The notes under the pieces are model-generated. The model saw only the letters and a program-made list of their open reading frames with translations, was not told the DNA's origin and did no database searches. The position numbers and the translations under genes are program-made. A stretch of 64,000 nt of DNA from Epiperipatus broadwayi (taxonomy: Eukaryota > Onychophora > Udeonychophora > Euonychophora > Peripatidae), in assembly GCA_028023455.1 (NCBI GenBank), contig JAQFVV010006639.1, positions 254,001 through 318,000 of the forward strand, given 5' to 3'. This document shows positions 14,595-27,618 of the stretch, piece after piece; within the stretch, counting starts at the first letter, position 1, and every line of letters starts with the position of its first letter.

Positions 14595-15725
14595 ATTATA
14601 TCATCATCATCATCATTTTCAACAATTATCAGTCCACTACACAATAAATATCTCTCCAAATTTAATTCATCTTTTCTGATCTCTAGCTCTCTTCTCCACA
14701 TTACCACAGTGCACTTCCTTATTTCATTCATTGATTTCACACATGGTCTCTTTCTAGGTCTTTCACAATATCTTGAAATCCCATTTAAGATTTCAATTGT
14801 CCATCTATTATTATCTCTTCTAGTAATGTGTCCAGACCAATTCTACTTCAGTCTCTTGCTTCTTTCAGTGATGTCAGTAACACCTGTTTGTTTTCTCACC
14901 CAAGTATTTTATTTTCAGTCCCTTCTTGTTACTCCTAACATACGTTTCCCTACATCATTGAGTAGTCTGAATTTTCTATACTGGTCTTCTGTTAAGTTTC
15001 TATGTCTTAGATCCATAAATAAGAACTAGTAACACATATTTATTGAAAATCTTTTTATCAAACACATAATCATATTTCTTTTTAATATTAAGTTATTTGT
15101 ATCAAAAACACTTCATCCTGATTTGATATTATGATTAATTTTATCCATTATGTTTTCATCTGTATTAATAATCTTATCAAGATATTTGTAGTAGTTAACT
15201 TCTTTTAGCTCATCATTATCAATTTTTATTTTTATTTTTTGAGAAAAGCCATTGAACATTACTTTAGTCTTTTTAGCATTTATTTTTAGTCTTACTTTCT
15301 TACTTTCATCTAATAACTCTTGCAACATTTTCTGAAACTCTGAAGCATTATTTGCAAAACTGTAGATTACATAAAGTGTCTATTTATTTTTACTCCCTTA
15401 GCTTTCCATGCGGGTCACCCTGATCTACAGTCTTTTCAGTTTTAATCTTTTTAATGTCACTATGTAATATATCCAGTGCTGTTGCAAAATGAGAAATATT
15501 TTTCAGAATATGACAATACCCTGGGTAAACATCTTGATGATACAATGGCTTAATCACTGAAGAAATGATTTTATAATCAAATATCTTTTATTATAATCTC
15601 CAAAGGATAATGGCAACTCATATATTTTAGTCCTTTCTATAACTTCTCCCAATTCTTGAATATGATCCACTATTTTAAAAACACTTTTAATCCTGCTTGT
15701 GCTTTCTAGAATAGTAGATAAAATA
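14595..15725 (-). pseudogene. RTE-type LINE fragment (copy 2)
   Basis: Read on minus, it begins with an RT segment containing DHIQELGEVIERTK and a shortened YxDYxKAFD-like block (15554-15720). Next comes a DQGDP remnant of the RT QGDP motif near 15415. Then FANNASEFQKMLQELLDES and a KINAKKTKVMFNGF segment (15113-15328) lead into the 3' end, which finishes in ATGATG repeats (TCATCATCAT on plus near 14600). Several stops and frameshifts make it inactive. The RT motifs establish the family; the exact 5' limit is uncertain. Confidence 0.75.
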
Positions 15726-16034
15726 TTGAATAATAAATCCTGAAAAAATTCTACAATTTTTAATATTCCAATAAATAAATAAATAAAACCTGTAGTCACT
15801 TTATGGTATCTGTCATTCTAGGTAGCATTTTATACATAGAATTTAAATTTAATTAAACTGTAAATTTCCACTCACAATGGCAGTCGTTCTGTAAATTAGC
15901 TGTATCCTTTATTTATTGCTATATTGAAAACTGAAGAATTATGTCCAATGTTTTGTTTAATATATATTACATTAATTTATTATTTATCCATGAGAATATT
16001 AAAATATGTTGGAAAATAATACAATAAATGTCTA
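15726..16034. other. AT-rich DNA, no feature seen
   Basis: Nothing recognised apart from a short ATAA run near 15770. Confidence 0.45.
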
Positions 16035-16984
16035 CTAATAAAAATATTGTAATAAAATGTAATTATACTCCAAATAATTAATATTTACTAAGGCTGTAAC
16101 CTCAAAAATGTGTACATAAAAATGCGATAGTAAGGACCTCTACAGGTCTGGTAAATAAAATAAATTCCAATATAAACAATAATCAATAGTAGTACTTTCA
16201 TTTATATTCATAGTCATTTTCAGAAAAACTGATTTAATTTCAAAATGGAGTAAAAAAGCTTCCACCAAAAATCACCTGTTGATGTACATATCCCATAATT
16301 CACTAATCTTAATTTTTCTGATTGTTTATAAACAGACATTCAGTGAATATTAAAACTAGTGAATTATGGAATATGTAAATCAACACATGGTTTCCAGTTG
16401 TTGCTGTTTATTTCATTTTGAAGACTATCAGTGAATATTACGATTAATGAAGTGTGGGATATGTAAATTGATATGAAGTATTCCAGTTGACGCTGTTTTA
16501 CTCCATTTTGAAATGAAGTCAGTTTGATTGAAAATTGTTATGAATATAATTTAAAGTACTACTATTGATTAAAGTTTATATTAGAATTTATTTTCTTATT
16601 TACCATTATTTGGAATATAATTACATCTTAATATAATATTTTATTAGTGGATGTTATATTGTATTATTGTGTTACATATATATCCCATAATTCACTAAAC
16701 TTAATATTCACTGATTGTCTGTTTATTATTCTATTTTTATAACATTATAAAAAATGATAATAAACAGTTATTCAGTGAATATTAAGATTAGTGAATTATG
16801 GGACATGTAAATTGATATGTAGTTTCCAGTTGGTGCTGTTTTACTCCATTTTGAAATTAAGTCAGTTTGATTGAAAATGATTATAAATATAATTGAAAGC
16901 ACTACTATTGATTAAAGTTTATGTTAGAATTTATTTTGTTATTCAGCATTATTTGAAACATAATTACATTTTATTATATATATA
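16035..16984. repeat. Nested palindromic repeat pair
   Basis: Two related palindromic units, centred near 16310-16340 and 16740-16760, each contain CCCATAATTCACTAA and its inverse TTAGTGAATTATGG. Both right arms run through CAGTTGNTGCTGTTTACTCC, CATTTTGAAAT and ACTACTATTGATTAAAGTTT. The left arm of the first unit is the inverse of this from about 16035. No coding capacity; probably non-autonomous mobile DNA. Confidence 0.7.
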
Positions 16985-17428
16985 TGTAATCTTATAATTG
17001 AATATTTATAAATACAGTAATTAGATATACTAAAGTATAACTTTAAAATTTTTTATCCACTTAGGAACGCTTTTGACTATCCTTGTAGTCTTTGTCAACT
17101 AACACTTTGAAAGGCTAACCTCCCCACAATTTTATGATCTTAATGTTTGCTGCCTGTCTGTTAATTAAGTCTTGTTTATATTTGTATATTAGTATAGCTT
17201 CCTTTATTTTTCTTTTGTTGTTTTTTTTTTCAATTTGCAAATGTTAAGATCACGTTAAGGCAGCAAATGTTAAGATCATGGAATAGTGGGAAGGTTAGCT
17301 TTTCAAAGTGTTAGTTGACAAAGACTGTGAGGATAGTCGAAGGTACTCCTAAGTGAATAAAAATTTTAAAGTTATACTTTACATATATCTAATTACTATA
17401 TTTATAAATATTCAATTATAAGATTATG
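16985..17428. repeat. Long palindrome (P8)
   Basis: Arms 16985-17155 and about 17250-17428 are inverted copies, separated by about 95 bp rich in T. The match runs through GTATAACTTTAAAATTTT, then the CTATCCTTGTAGTC segment, then GATCTTAATGTTTGCTGCC. No coding capacity. A hammerhead core is not convincing here. Confidence 0.75.
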
Positions 17429-20214
17429 TATATTGATTTGAAGAACTACAGACATCAAATTATAATATTATATATATATATATGTTTATATACATGGAAG
17501 TGATAAAAAAGATTAAAGAATATATGTATATTACAATTTAATATTTACCACTGTAATTAAATAATATAGCCAAAAAACTGTAAAAAAAATATTGTCTTTC
17601 TTTTTTAGTTAAACAAAGTACATCGACCACTGTAATTGCTCAAATAGCAAATAATGTAGACAAAAATGAAATTTAAAAGTCTCTCATGATACTATCTAAG
17701 AGAATATAGATTTGTAGAAAGTATTTGAAAAGGACAGTTAAAATGTTTTCATGCACACACAGAAAACAGGCAAAAACTCACTATACGTATCATGTGATCA
17801 TGTGATGTTTATTGACACACAGAAAATTGATATTATATAAAATATATAAAATAGGATACATTAAATTAAGCAAAAAAAAACCATAAGATTTAAAACAGTT
17901 CTATAATAACTATATTACGATAATTACTATTGAGATTTTATTTAGCCAACAGTATTTTTAAAAAATATATGTGTGTATGTAATTTTTATATGTTTAAAGC
18001 TTAATCCATTTAAAATGTATCAATGTTAAAGTAGTAATTAATTTATTTTATTTAGCATTACAATTTAGATAAATTTATTAAAATGAATTTATTAAAACAA
18101 AATATCTGAGAACTTTAAAAGGATATTGTAAATTATTTAGTTGATAAAAGTAAATGATTACAGAGTATTTTTTTCATAATACAAATTAAGGTATAATATT
18201 AAAAATTTGATATTATTATTATTTCATTTTCTTTCATTTTAATCAATGTCTGGAACTTTAATACAGTACTTAGAATAAACCCAGACATTTAAGATTGGCT
18301 GCCATTCTATATTACCATAGCAATGGAGAAACTTTTCCCCGAAAACTTAAAAAAAGTAAAGGGTTGTGGGTAATGGTGACTAATTAAGATATCAGCTGAC
18401 TAAGTCTATAAATATGACTCTTTGGCAAAATTAAATTAGTCTTTGTCAGATTATAGTGCATCTAAAATCCGATTGACTTAAATTTTAAAATAGCCATTTT
18501 TCTATCGTCTTTTACAAAACAACAAAGTAGACAAATTTACTCTATACATTTTTCTTAACTTGCAAAATGTATATTCTCATTGAGTTAAATAGATAAACTA
18601 CAACAACAGGGATTATTACCAAATACTATTTTTTTAAAAAATCCAATTTACTCTCTTCAAGTATTGATGAATTTTTTAAAAATTGCTTATGGAATATTCT
18701 TAACATCTATTAAATTATTGGCCTTTCTTTAAAAATGATTTTGAAATAAGTTTTTTTTTTTTTGGAAAGTATATTGATTATCTCACTATGGATTAATAAA
18801 AATTAAAACTTTATACAATATAAGTCTAGATCCACATATAAATTTACAGATTTGAAGAAAATGCTTAATTCTTAACAAAAATCAACAAAGTTAATTTGGT
18901 TTATAGATTATTATTTATTTGCTAGGGCTTATAAATTATTAAAATTACCTGAACTATATAGCAAAATAAATTGTATTTAAACCAAAGGATTATTATTCTA
19001 CTGCCATTAAAAGTTATGCGATAAATGCCAATCATAAGGACATTAGTCTACAAATGTTCGCTAAAAGATTAAACTGTTATCTTTGCACAGAACTACAATT
19101 CAACATCAGTCCTATAATAATGAATTTATGATTATGAACGCCATAATATGAAAATATGATAAACACCATAAATTAATCAGCTGACATTCTAAAATGGATT
19201 AATGTGCTAACTATGCAATTCAGAGTTGGATTAGTAAATGTGCTTTATTAAATTTTTTAAATCATTGTATTAAGTGTTACTATGAATTTCAACTTGTGAA
19301 ATGAATTACTTTATGCTTCTAATTTAATATTTAGTTATTATCTTAAATTATTGCCAGTAAGTTATAAATATGGGAATAATGGCAAAAGTGGGTTTATTTA
19401 TTTAAAGAATTACTTAAATAAACTTTGTTTATAATTGTTGTGACTTAGTTTGCAATTATTATTAGCATAATAAATAAATTTTTCAAGTTAATGCTGAGAT
19501 ATGAAGCTGCAGGTAATGAATTTATATTGGAGACAAGTTGCATTTAGTTAAACTAACTTATAAACTTCTATAAACCCATTAATGTTTGACTTACTTTATG
19601 TTTTATTAGTCCACAAATTCAGCCTCAGATTAATAAATAGCTAAATATCTTGAGTAGATGATTTATCAAGGAATTTTTACTGTATAGTGCCTATGATAAT
19701 TGAATAATTTAAAATGCTATACTATATAATAAATCATTCTTACAGTATCAATAAAATAAATCGTATTGGTTAGCTGAGGTATACTTTTAACTAATTATTT
19801 AAACTTTAAATATAATATAAAAAGCATAGCAAGCCATTCTAGTAAAAGATATGAATGTCATAATTAATAAATTTATGTATTTTGTATAGCATTGTTAGGA
19901 GTACTAAATAAATAATTTTGATTACTTCAAATGAGTTAAAGAACTAGCTAGTTCTTATAGAATGATGTCCATAATCTATTAGTTATTTTTACAAAGATAA
20001 TTAAAGATATTATAAAACATTCTCATACTCTTTTAAGCAAGATTAGGTTTTGACTTATTATTGTTCAACCCTCTCCCATATAGTGCCTTGTTTATGCAAC
20101 CCTTTAGAATTACACATATAATTATAACCCAAAATTAGTTTATTCATGGAGAACAAACAATATTTATTAAAATTGTTATAAAATAGTATTACTAAATTAT
20201 GTTTAATACTTGAG
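17429..20214. other. Low-repeat AT-rich DNA
   Basis: No repeat family or coding homology recognised. It could be intronic or intergenic. One TATA-like site is noted separately. Confidence 0.5.
18407..18414 (+). promoter_or_regulatory. Possible TATA box
   Basis: TATAAATA lies about 30 bp upstream of TTAGTC, which resembles an initiator, in locally less AT-rich DNA. No downstream gene is recognised, so the assignment is weak. Confidence 0.15.
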
Positions 20215-20325
20215 ATCCAATGGTCTTCCTAGAAAAACCTGAAATTTCACCTTGACAATGATGGATGTTATTTTGTCAAAGCATTAAAAATTAATACAAA
20301 ATAATACATGGTTTAACCCAAAAGT
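20215..20325 (+). mobile_element. Solo 3' end of PLE-C family
   Basis: The segment from TTGACAATGATGGATGTTAT to CATGGTTTAACCCAAAAG matches the right terminal repeat of the large PLE at 59335-59410, including the TTATTTTGTCAAAGCATT stretch. No PLE coding sequence precedes it, so it is a solo or heavily truncated terminus. Confidence 0.65.
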
Positions 20326-20353
20326 TTTTTTTTCATGTGTCTTAGCAACAGCT

Positions 20354-20430
20354 GTGAAGCAGACCTGCTAACCCAGGATAACTGCTTGTAAGGCAGCTGT
20401 GCTGACCACTCAATCACCAATGCTTGACAA
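20354..20430 (-). repeat. tRNA-Val-like SINE, copy 1
   Basis: On minus, TTGGTGATTGAGTGGTCAGC resembles a D arm, and GCTGC and GCAGT-type strands flank the loop CTTACAA with anticodon TAC (20388-20390). The T arm is degenerate (GGTTAGCAGG instead of GGTTCGANNC), so it is not a functional tRNA. An A-rich run follows on minus (T9 at about 20326-20334 on plus). A second copy is at 32917-32993. Confidence 0.65.
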
Positions 20431-20439
20431 AAAAGTATT

Positions 20440-20861
20440 TTAATTACATCATGTAACCAAAAACTCAAAACTGATCAGTCTGAGGATAGGGATAATTCTA
20501 GATTGAGATTCTAAATGCTTTCTCTTGCACACTTACCAATAAAAGCTTGTTTGTAGCTATTGGTAAGCTTCCTACATTACATATCTGTAATACAAGCTTA
20601 AAACAAGTCACATGCTATATATTACTTGCTTTATTGATTATTATAATTTTTCTCTTGAGGCTTTGGTGATGTTATTTTGCTGAGACTATTAATATTTGGT
20701 GAGGCTAAAATATTTTCAAATCCATGTAGCTATTTAAGTTACATAGCTGAATTTAAAAAATGTCCTAGTGCTTCACTGAGGTGAGCCAAAAGCTTGAAAC
20801 TGGTCTAAGGATAGGGATTATTCTAGATAGAGATTTTGAATGTTTCTCTTGCAGCACTCCA
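20440..20861. repeat. Diverged repeat with two copies of a GAAACTGGTCT-type block
   Basis: The segments AACTGATCAGTCTGAGGATA (20468-20487) and GAAACTGGTCTAAGGATAGG (near 20796) lead into the same GGGAT(A/T)ATTCTAGAT, then GAGATT and CTTTCTCTTGCA, sequence. The second is preceded by CTGAGGTGAGCC, resembling the P5/P7 hammerhead-like core with substitutions. It is an old member of that group. Confidence 0.45.
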
Positions 20862-21178
20862 CAGAAGTACTTTTGGTTAATTTCTTAAACCTGCCTCAAC
20901 TGCCATTAAATTAAAAATATATAAATAAAAATAAATTTAAATTTGATTTTGAAAATGTGAAAATTCTTCATGAAGAGAGAAACCATAGTAAAAGAAAAAT
21001 TAAAGAGGTAATTTTTATAAACAGGAATAAAATGCATTTAATAAATTGACAAGCTGCTAACTTTAAAATACAAGATTCCTGGAGTTTGAATTGATGACAT
21101 TTGCTTCCGCATTTGTTTTTGAATTTAATGGCAGTTGAGTCAGGTTTAAGAAATTAACCAAAAGTACTTCTGTGGATT
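20862..21178. repeat. Inverted repeat pair
   Basis: 20867-20912 and 21119-21178 are inverted copies running through CAGAAGTACTTTTGGTTAAT and CTGCCATTAAATT. The roughly 200-bp interior is AT-rich and non-coding. Confidence 0.75.
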
Positions 21179-21207
21179 TAAGGATTGTTTGTAATAGTTT
21201 GTAAACC

Positions 21208-21224
21208 ATTAAATTTATTATTTC

Positions 21225-21266
<42 letters not shown>

Positions 21267-21327
21267 GAAATAATAAATTTAATGTATATATGTATATTGT
21301 GTATATATATATATATATACACAATTA
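21208..21327. repeat. (AT)n hairpins
   Basis: CATTAAATTTATTATTTCAA and its exact inverse flank an (AT)n core (21208-21283). A second small hairpin, with GTATATTGTGTATATA opposing TATATACACAAT, follows to 21327. Both would extrude as cruciforms. Confidence 0.85.
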
Positions 21328-21473
21328 CTCTTCTGTATATCTGTTTAATATTTTGACCAGTTCAACAAGAGGATTTGTTTTTATCAAATAAGATATCTAA
21401 ATGGTAAAAAAAAATTGAGTTATAGCTAAATAATTTTATAGGAAAGTTAAAAGTGAATAACAAAACATTTTAT

Positions 21474-21990
21474 TATATATATATTGTGCCCTTATCTATA
21501 GGTCATAATAAGGTAGAATGGTCAATTACTAAAAAAATTTAAATTTTAAGATATGTTTGTATGATATATAAATAATAGTAGGATAATTAGATTTTATAGT
21601 ACAATTTAAGGCTGAAAATACATGGTATGTAAAAGTGTAATGGATTATTTTAGGGAAACAGTTAAATAAAAGCTTAATTATATTCTTGCTTATGGTTGTA
21701 AAAGCTGGCCATATAAAATAATACAGCTATAAATAGTTAAAAGTATATTAACAATCCAATTGTAATATTTTAAAACTAATAAATTAAATAAACGCTATAT
21801 GTAATATTATAATTATAATTAATATTCAAATTTAATCTAATATATTTTAAAATAAACTTTAGGATGGTGAGAATTATATTTAGTTCTACATTTTAAATTA
21901 TTGTTCAAAATTTTATAAAAGATATCAGTTTTGGTAATTTAGACCAAGACGTAAATTAAAAAATCATCTGATAAAGTTAGTAATCATTTG
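21474..21990 (+). repeat. Dispersed repeat, inverted partner of 1-513
   Basis: Inverse of the first 513 bp with scattered differences. This copy lacks the P1 insertion, so it shows the uninterrupted left boundary at a TA tract. Confidence 0.85.
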
Positions 21991-24900
21991 ACTGTATATT
22001 ATATACCTTCACACACACGCTTGTTAGAATATAATAATAAAGTTTGTGAATTATGGAACTAAATGTAATTGCTGTCTATCGTTGAAATGAATGTTGAAAT
22101 ATTAAATAGTTATTTTAAATGTTTAAATGATGTAATATTTAAGTAGTGTTTAAAAGTTGAATACAGCTAATAAAAAAATTAAATATTAATATTAAAATAG
22201 ATATTAAATGTTATTTTAATAATTGTTTTAAAGTTTAAATAATTTTGATAAAACTATAATTGAGTTTAAAAATACTATTTTAAGTAATATTTTAAATCAT
22301 TACATCATAAATGTCTTATTTGAAAAATCTAGTCTGTTATAAAACTAAAATGTGTAAATTTGTTCGCGCTAAAAAAAGTCATTAACCAATCAATGGAGGT
22401 ATTTTAGCAGACAAAATAGAAGAATTAGACGAAGCAGGAGAAAGTAATGTGTAAGTGAAGGAGGAAGTAACATTTTTTTAGCTGGATAAGACCGTAAGCT
22501 AGAAAAGTGATATAATTTTAAAATTTTGTAATTATTTTAAAAGTTTTTTTTTTAACATATAATATTTTGACTGCCTTTAAATGAAGGGCTAATTTTTAAA
22601 AGTTTTCTTGCCAGTAATTTTATTCAAGTTTAGCCAAAACCTTACGGTAAAAATGGAAGTACTAAAGGAAAAAATACCTAAAAATATTGCTAAAGGAAAA
22701 ATATTTGTAAAGTGCCTCGATACAGCTTTATTTATGCTCAACCAGAAACTTATTATTGTAACTCAGAGGAATATAATTTGGACGCTATACAAAAACTTAA
22801 AAGAGAAGTTACTTGCCATCAGGAAAATTATGACGCACAAATTTATAAGGCTACTCTAAAGTTTTTTTTTATTCTTCTCTATGGGAAAATTAAGATGCTG
22901 TATATTATAAAGAATTATGTAAAAGTTATAATGAGAAAAAAATGTTTGTCCTTTTTAAAGGAAACATTACAAAGTATATAGTTACCAGAACTTTAAAAGA
23001 AAGGAAAATTTACCGAATAATAATATGAAAGAGTCATTATTTTTTTTTTATGAAAAAAAAAAGAACAGAAAAACTTTCTCTAAGAGAAATTGGAAAATAT
23101 AAATCTAATATACTTAATAAAATGGATCCATGGAGACAGAAAAAAATTTACTGAATATTTAAATAAAAGTACCTAGAAGATGCATCATAAAAGTCGCGCG
23201 GGAAAATATTAGCAGAAAATATTAGAAGAGAATATGTAGACGTTTTCTTTACGGGATTAACTAATATCATAATTAATAATTGTATTAAATATTATGAAAA
23301 ACCAAGGATTGTCATCTATGAATATTTATTAAACAGAGCAATAATTGTTTTGCCTTAAAATAGAACATTAAGTGACTGAAGAAGAAATAATAAACTTTTT
23401 TTTTTTAGCTTTAATATGAATGGTTTTCAAGAAAGTTTGATAAAGAAGTACAGTAAATATAGTTTAAATATTTTACTAATTTATTTTAGAATATAAAATG
23501 TTATGTGAGATTAGGGAAAACATATAAACATAAATTTAGTAATATTGAGATTTAAAAATAATAGCTTGATAAAATTATAGAAATATTGTTTAAAAATAAA
23601 GTGTATGTATGTGAGTATTATATCTACAAGGATCAATGGGATGGTGAAGCCTACGGAACGAGATCGAGAAGATAAAGATCGTTTGGTAATTTTGATATTT
23701 ATTTATAATGCATAATGTATTTTTTTTAGATCATCTATTGACTAAGAATGAAGTGTGAAAGTTTAAATTATATGTACACATTTTATACAACATTTTAACA
23801 TATAATGAGATAGGAGTAATTCGGAATATGCATGCAATAATTTATTCAAATTATATTAATAATATAATTTGACAGAACAATTGTGTGGTTCTTTTGAACT
23901 TTCATGTGATAAAGTATTCAGATATTTAAGTAGTTTGTATATGGTTAAATATACGAGAGGAATGTAGTAAAAAGATTTTCTTATAGAACAGTGGAATAGT
24001 TTTAAAAATAAATGAATTTTATTATTGTTAGAAATGCAGATATGTATTTGTCGATGTACAGTATAGAAAAATCTTGAAAAATAAGATCGGATAGTGACTT
24101 GGAAGTACTAGTGGAGAGGAAACCAAGATGATGTGTTTTTTTAAAAATAGGAAAATAAAGGATTTGGATCATATTTAGTTTTGTGTGATTTCAGTATAGT
24201 TAACTAAGCCCCATGACTGAACACATATAGTTTGGACAGTGTTTTGCATAGCTTTAAAACTTTTTGATGTTATAATAAAGCTGAAGAAATAGTTTTAGCA
24301 TCGTTCCTATAATAGAGGTTGGTAGACAGGTAAAGGCCACTCCTCTATAGTGTCTTTTAACTCACTGTGCCATGATTGTCAAGATATATGATGAATAATA
24401 TTCTAGTTGTATTTTGATTCTATGCATCTATCTTCGCTATCCTTATTTTGTGAATCTGCATCGGTCAGAAAGATATTTTCAAAGAAATAATGAATAAAAT
24501 AGAACTGAAGATATGTTATCGTTTATGTAAGAATAGTTTATTTGCTGGAATGTATAGAATTGTGTAACTTTAAAATTGAAAGTCCAAAATATCATAAAGA
24601 GAGAAAGAATCATATAATACATTGTAAAATTAATTCAGAAATGAATATAAGATTTTGAAAAGAAATCTAAACCAAGTATTTTAAAAGTGATAATAAAATT
24701 TGAATGAATTTTTTTTTAATAATATTTAGAAAATAAGTATTGCATATTTATTAAGAAAATAGTTCAATAAGGTATAATAAACATATACTTGTGCATGGTA
24801 TATTAATAGTTGTAATTATATCATCTGAAGTAAGGCTTAAATGAGAATATTAGGATTAATAAACATCGGATAATGAACAATAAAAACCTAATACCGAATG

Positions 24901-26364
24901 TAGAACAATGTGTTGACTTTGTAAGATTCCATACAACCAATATAAAACTAAAATTTGTTATTTAGTAGAATTTTACTACGAATAGAAATTTTGTAAAAAA
25001 TATAATTTTAATAATATTAGGGATGCAAAGTGTTTGTGATAATCATATAAGAAATACATTTTGTAATAAGCTAACCATAATAATAAATCAAGTAATTATA
25101 CTGTATTTTCTTAAGCGTTTTAAAAATAAGATTTAACTAGAAAAAGTAATTACTATTTTGATTTCATTTATAAACTAATAAACTAAGTGAGATATGAAAG
25201 TAAGGGATATCCAATGTATATAGTGTAAAAATATTGTTAATTTATTTATGTTGTTAATAAACTTTGTTTTAAAATTTATCTTAAAAGTTGTGTGCCCGCG
25301 TTGTTATTTCTCCACATGGATGCATGAAATCACGATACATTTATAATTGAAACAGACATATAGGTTTTGCACAAAAGGTAAACATAAAAGTGTTATAATA
25401 ATTTTGAGAATTTATTGGTATGTTAAAATTAAAAGATCATAATTTTATATTATTTATTGGTCATAAGTCGGTTGCCACAATATTACATTAAATTATATGC
25501 TAATGTTGCCACATGTATTCTGTTGTCAGATTATTAAAATACTACCACGTACGTATTTATTTATTTCATTTAGGGAGAAATAAGATTATATTATATTATT
25601 ATTGTTATTATTATTTATTATTATTATTAGTTGCTGTGTAATAGATTATGACATAAAATTCCCTTTTCATATTTTATTACCGTAATTTTAAATCAGTTAG
25701 AATACAATTTATGAACCTGAGATTTTATTTTATTTTATTTTATTTTACTTCATTTTATTTAATTGAGCTAGATTCTTGTTATAAAGAAGATTAAGATACG
25801 ATTATTATTTTAATCGTAGTGAATAGAGCTTAGAAAGTCGTAAGAATACTATGAGTTAGTTATTTGGGATAGTAAAAAAAGGGGATAGTGTTCTTATGCC
25901 ATTGAGGTAGAATCGTGTGGATAATGTCTCAATGTAGTCTATCTCGTTCCCTGTATTGTCACCCCATGTCTCATGAAAATAGTAAATATTTGTTAATTCA
26001 TTTTAAAATTGAACCGTATTTGTATTTTAGAAATTAGAGCTAGTAATCATTTTAATCAATGCTGAATATTTCATTTATTTATTTGTTAACTGAGCTAGAA
26101 CCCGGAATATTCGTAATAAACAATATATTTTGGGGTGAGGATGCGCGGGGGGAGGTTAGAATATATATATATAAAATTAAACAGTACATAACTAATATAA
26201 TGGTACTGAGTAATATTAATAGGCCATCAGTAAATATATATTATGACTATTCAAGTGATAATGATTGATGAAAAATATCAACCAATTTGCTCCTTTACCA
26301 AACATTGTTATTTGATACATTGTAAAATTTCTATAAATGGTGTATATTAAATTAACCTTATTCA
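21991..26364. other. Low-repeat AT-rich region
   Basis: Essentially free of the repeat families seen elsewhere. Two overlapping frames (22608-22859 and 22712-22981) and scattered short lysine-rich frames to about 23350 have no recognisable domain. A short (TTTTA)n run lies at about 25721-25760 and an ATT run near 25598-25630. This is the largest interval in the window not explained by mobile DNA. Confidence 0.5.
22608..22981 (+). other. Unrecognised overlapping small ORFs
   Basis: An 83-residue frame overlaps an 89-residue frame. The latter contains a comparatively normal stretch (YAQPETYYCNSEEYNLDAIQ) before becoming isoleucine/lysine-rich. No family recognised; could be a decayed coding remnant or chance. 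Confidence 0.15.
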
Positions 26365-27345
26365 ATGGTATCACATGGGTGACAGAGGGATTACATTACA
26401 GAAGTTTTACAAAAGTGTACTAAAATGGAAAGCCAAGGGAATAAAGTAAATGGAGATGATTTAAATCATTTAAATTTTGCCTATGAAGTGGTTGTTTTTG
26501 CAAATAATGCTTCAAAGCTCCAGAAAATTTTGCAAGATTTATCAGATAAATTTAAAAAGTAGTACTACAGATTAATGTTAAAAAGCCTACAATAATTTTC
26601 AAGACATTTATTTTATATAGCACGATGTAAAGTGGGAGTATTGATTTATATAGTGACATCTACAAAGTGCATGTGCATTAGCTTATTGGCTTATTGGTAT
26701 TACAATAATTTTCAATGAAATTTCTCAGAAGAAGCAAATGAAAATTGATAATCAAATTTTTAAAAAAGCTAGCAGCTACAAATATTTAGGTCAGATAGAC
26801 TAATGTATATGTGGTCATAATAATCAAATCAATCATAGAATTATATGTGTGTGGAATGTTACTGGCAAATGTAAGTTAGTGTTAAAAAGAAATATGCTAT
26901 GTGTTTGAAAACAAAATTTTTATTGTGTTTTATTTGTGCTTACTTATGGATTTGAGACATGGACACTTATCAGAAGCACAATGCAGAAGCTTCAGTCACT
27001 TCACTAAAGTATGGATATATGTTATAAATAACAAGAAGATATTGAAAATGAAATATATATATATGAACAAACAGACATTGATAGATTTAAGAGACTCAAA
27101 TAACACACAGTCAAAATAAGTCATAGATCACATGACCCTATCTTAAATAACACATCTGCAGAAAAATAATGTAACATGAAGTTTTAAATCAGTTTCCAAG
27201 AGAGAGAGAGAAAGAGACTGTGAGAGTTATATGGTTGAAATAAGAAAGTATTTGATGTGATTTGGAGGTGTTGTGAGAAACTGTATTAAACTTAGAGAGA
27301 TTTTCACCTGCAAAATAGATTGATAATGATGAAAATTAAGAATGA
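26365..27345 (+). pseudogene. RTE-type LINE fragment (copy 3)
   Basis: Contains HLNFAYEVVVFANNASKLQK (about 26465-26525), where the catalytic YADD/FADD motif reads FAYE. A KYLGQ-like segment follows near 26778, then GFETWTLIRSTMQKLQSL near 26945. Many frameshifts and stops. The 3' end near 27320-27345 has the GATTGATAATGATG tail. More decayed than the 9.4 kb copy. Confidence 0.75.
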
Positions 27346-27594
27346 TCATGATAGATACATTAAAATATCTACCTTTCAAAATACTGTTAATATCAATGCA
27401 TCAAACATTTTTTGAAATACATATATTAAACCATTAAGCATCACATGATCACTATCTTATGCTAGCAAATAATTGTTTATAAACAAAGCAAAACTCTCCA
27501 TACAGTATTGCCAACCAGAGTAATCAATGAATGCCAGAAGGCTTGTGCATAAAATCCCTATCCAATGCCTAGTCATCCAATATCCCCAGACTAG

Positions 27595-27618
27595 TTTCTG
27601 GCTTGTGGCCATCATCAG
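27595..27618 (-). ncRNA. Hammerhead-like core, P5 left body
   Basis: On minus CTGATGA is followed immediately by TGGC, loop CACAA, GCCA, then GAAAC. All seven core bases, a four-pair Watson-Crick helix II and the GAAA strand are present without gaps. Helix I and III partners were not convincing. Confidence 0.55.

Noticed and set aside
17070-17345. Hammerhead core in P8 (CTGTGAG...GTCGAAGG)
   Set aside because: Core bases do not match CTGATGA and the GAAA strand reads GAAG; similarity is too weak.
20354-20430. Functional tRNA-Val gene
   Set aside because: The T arm lacks a proper B box and no acceptor stem is visible; the element is repeated at 32917-32993 with the same defect.
22390-22455. 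GGILAD motif resembling a SNF2 helicase start
   Set aside because: Only six residues match, a stop lies three codons upstream, and no helicase motif I (GKT) follows.
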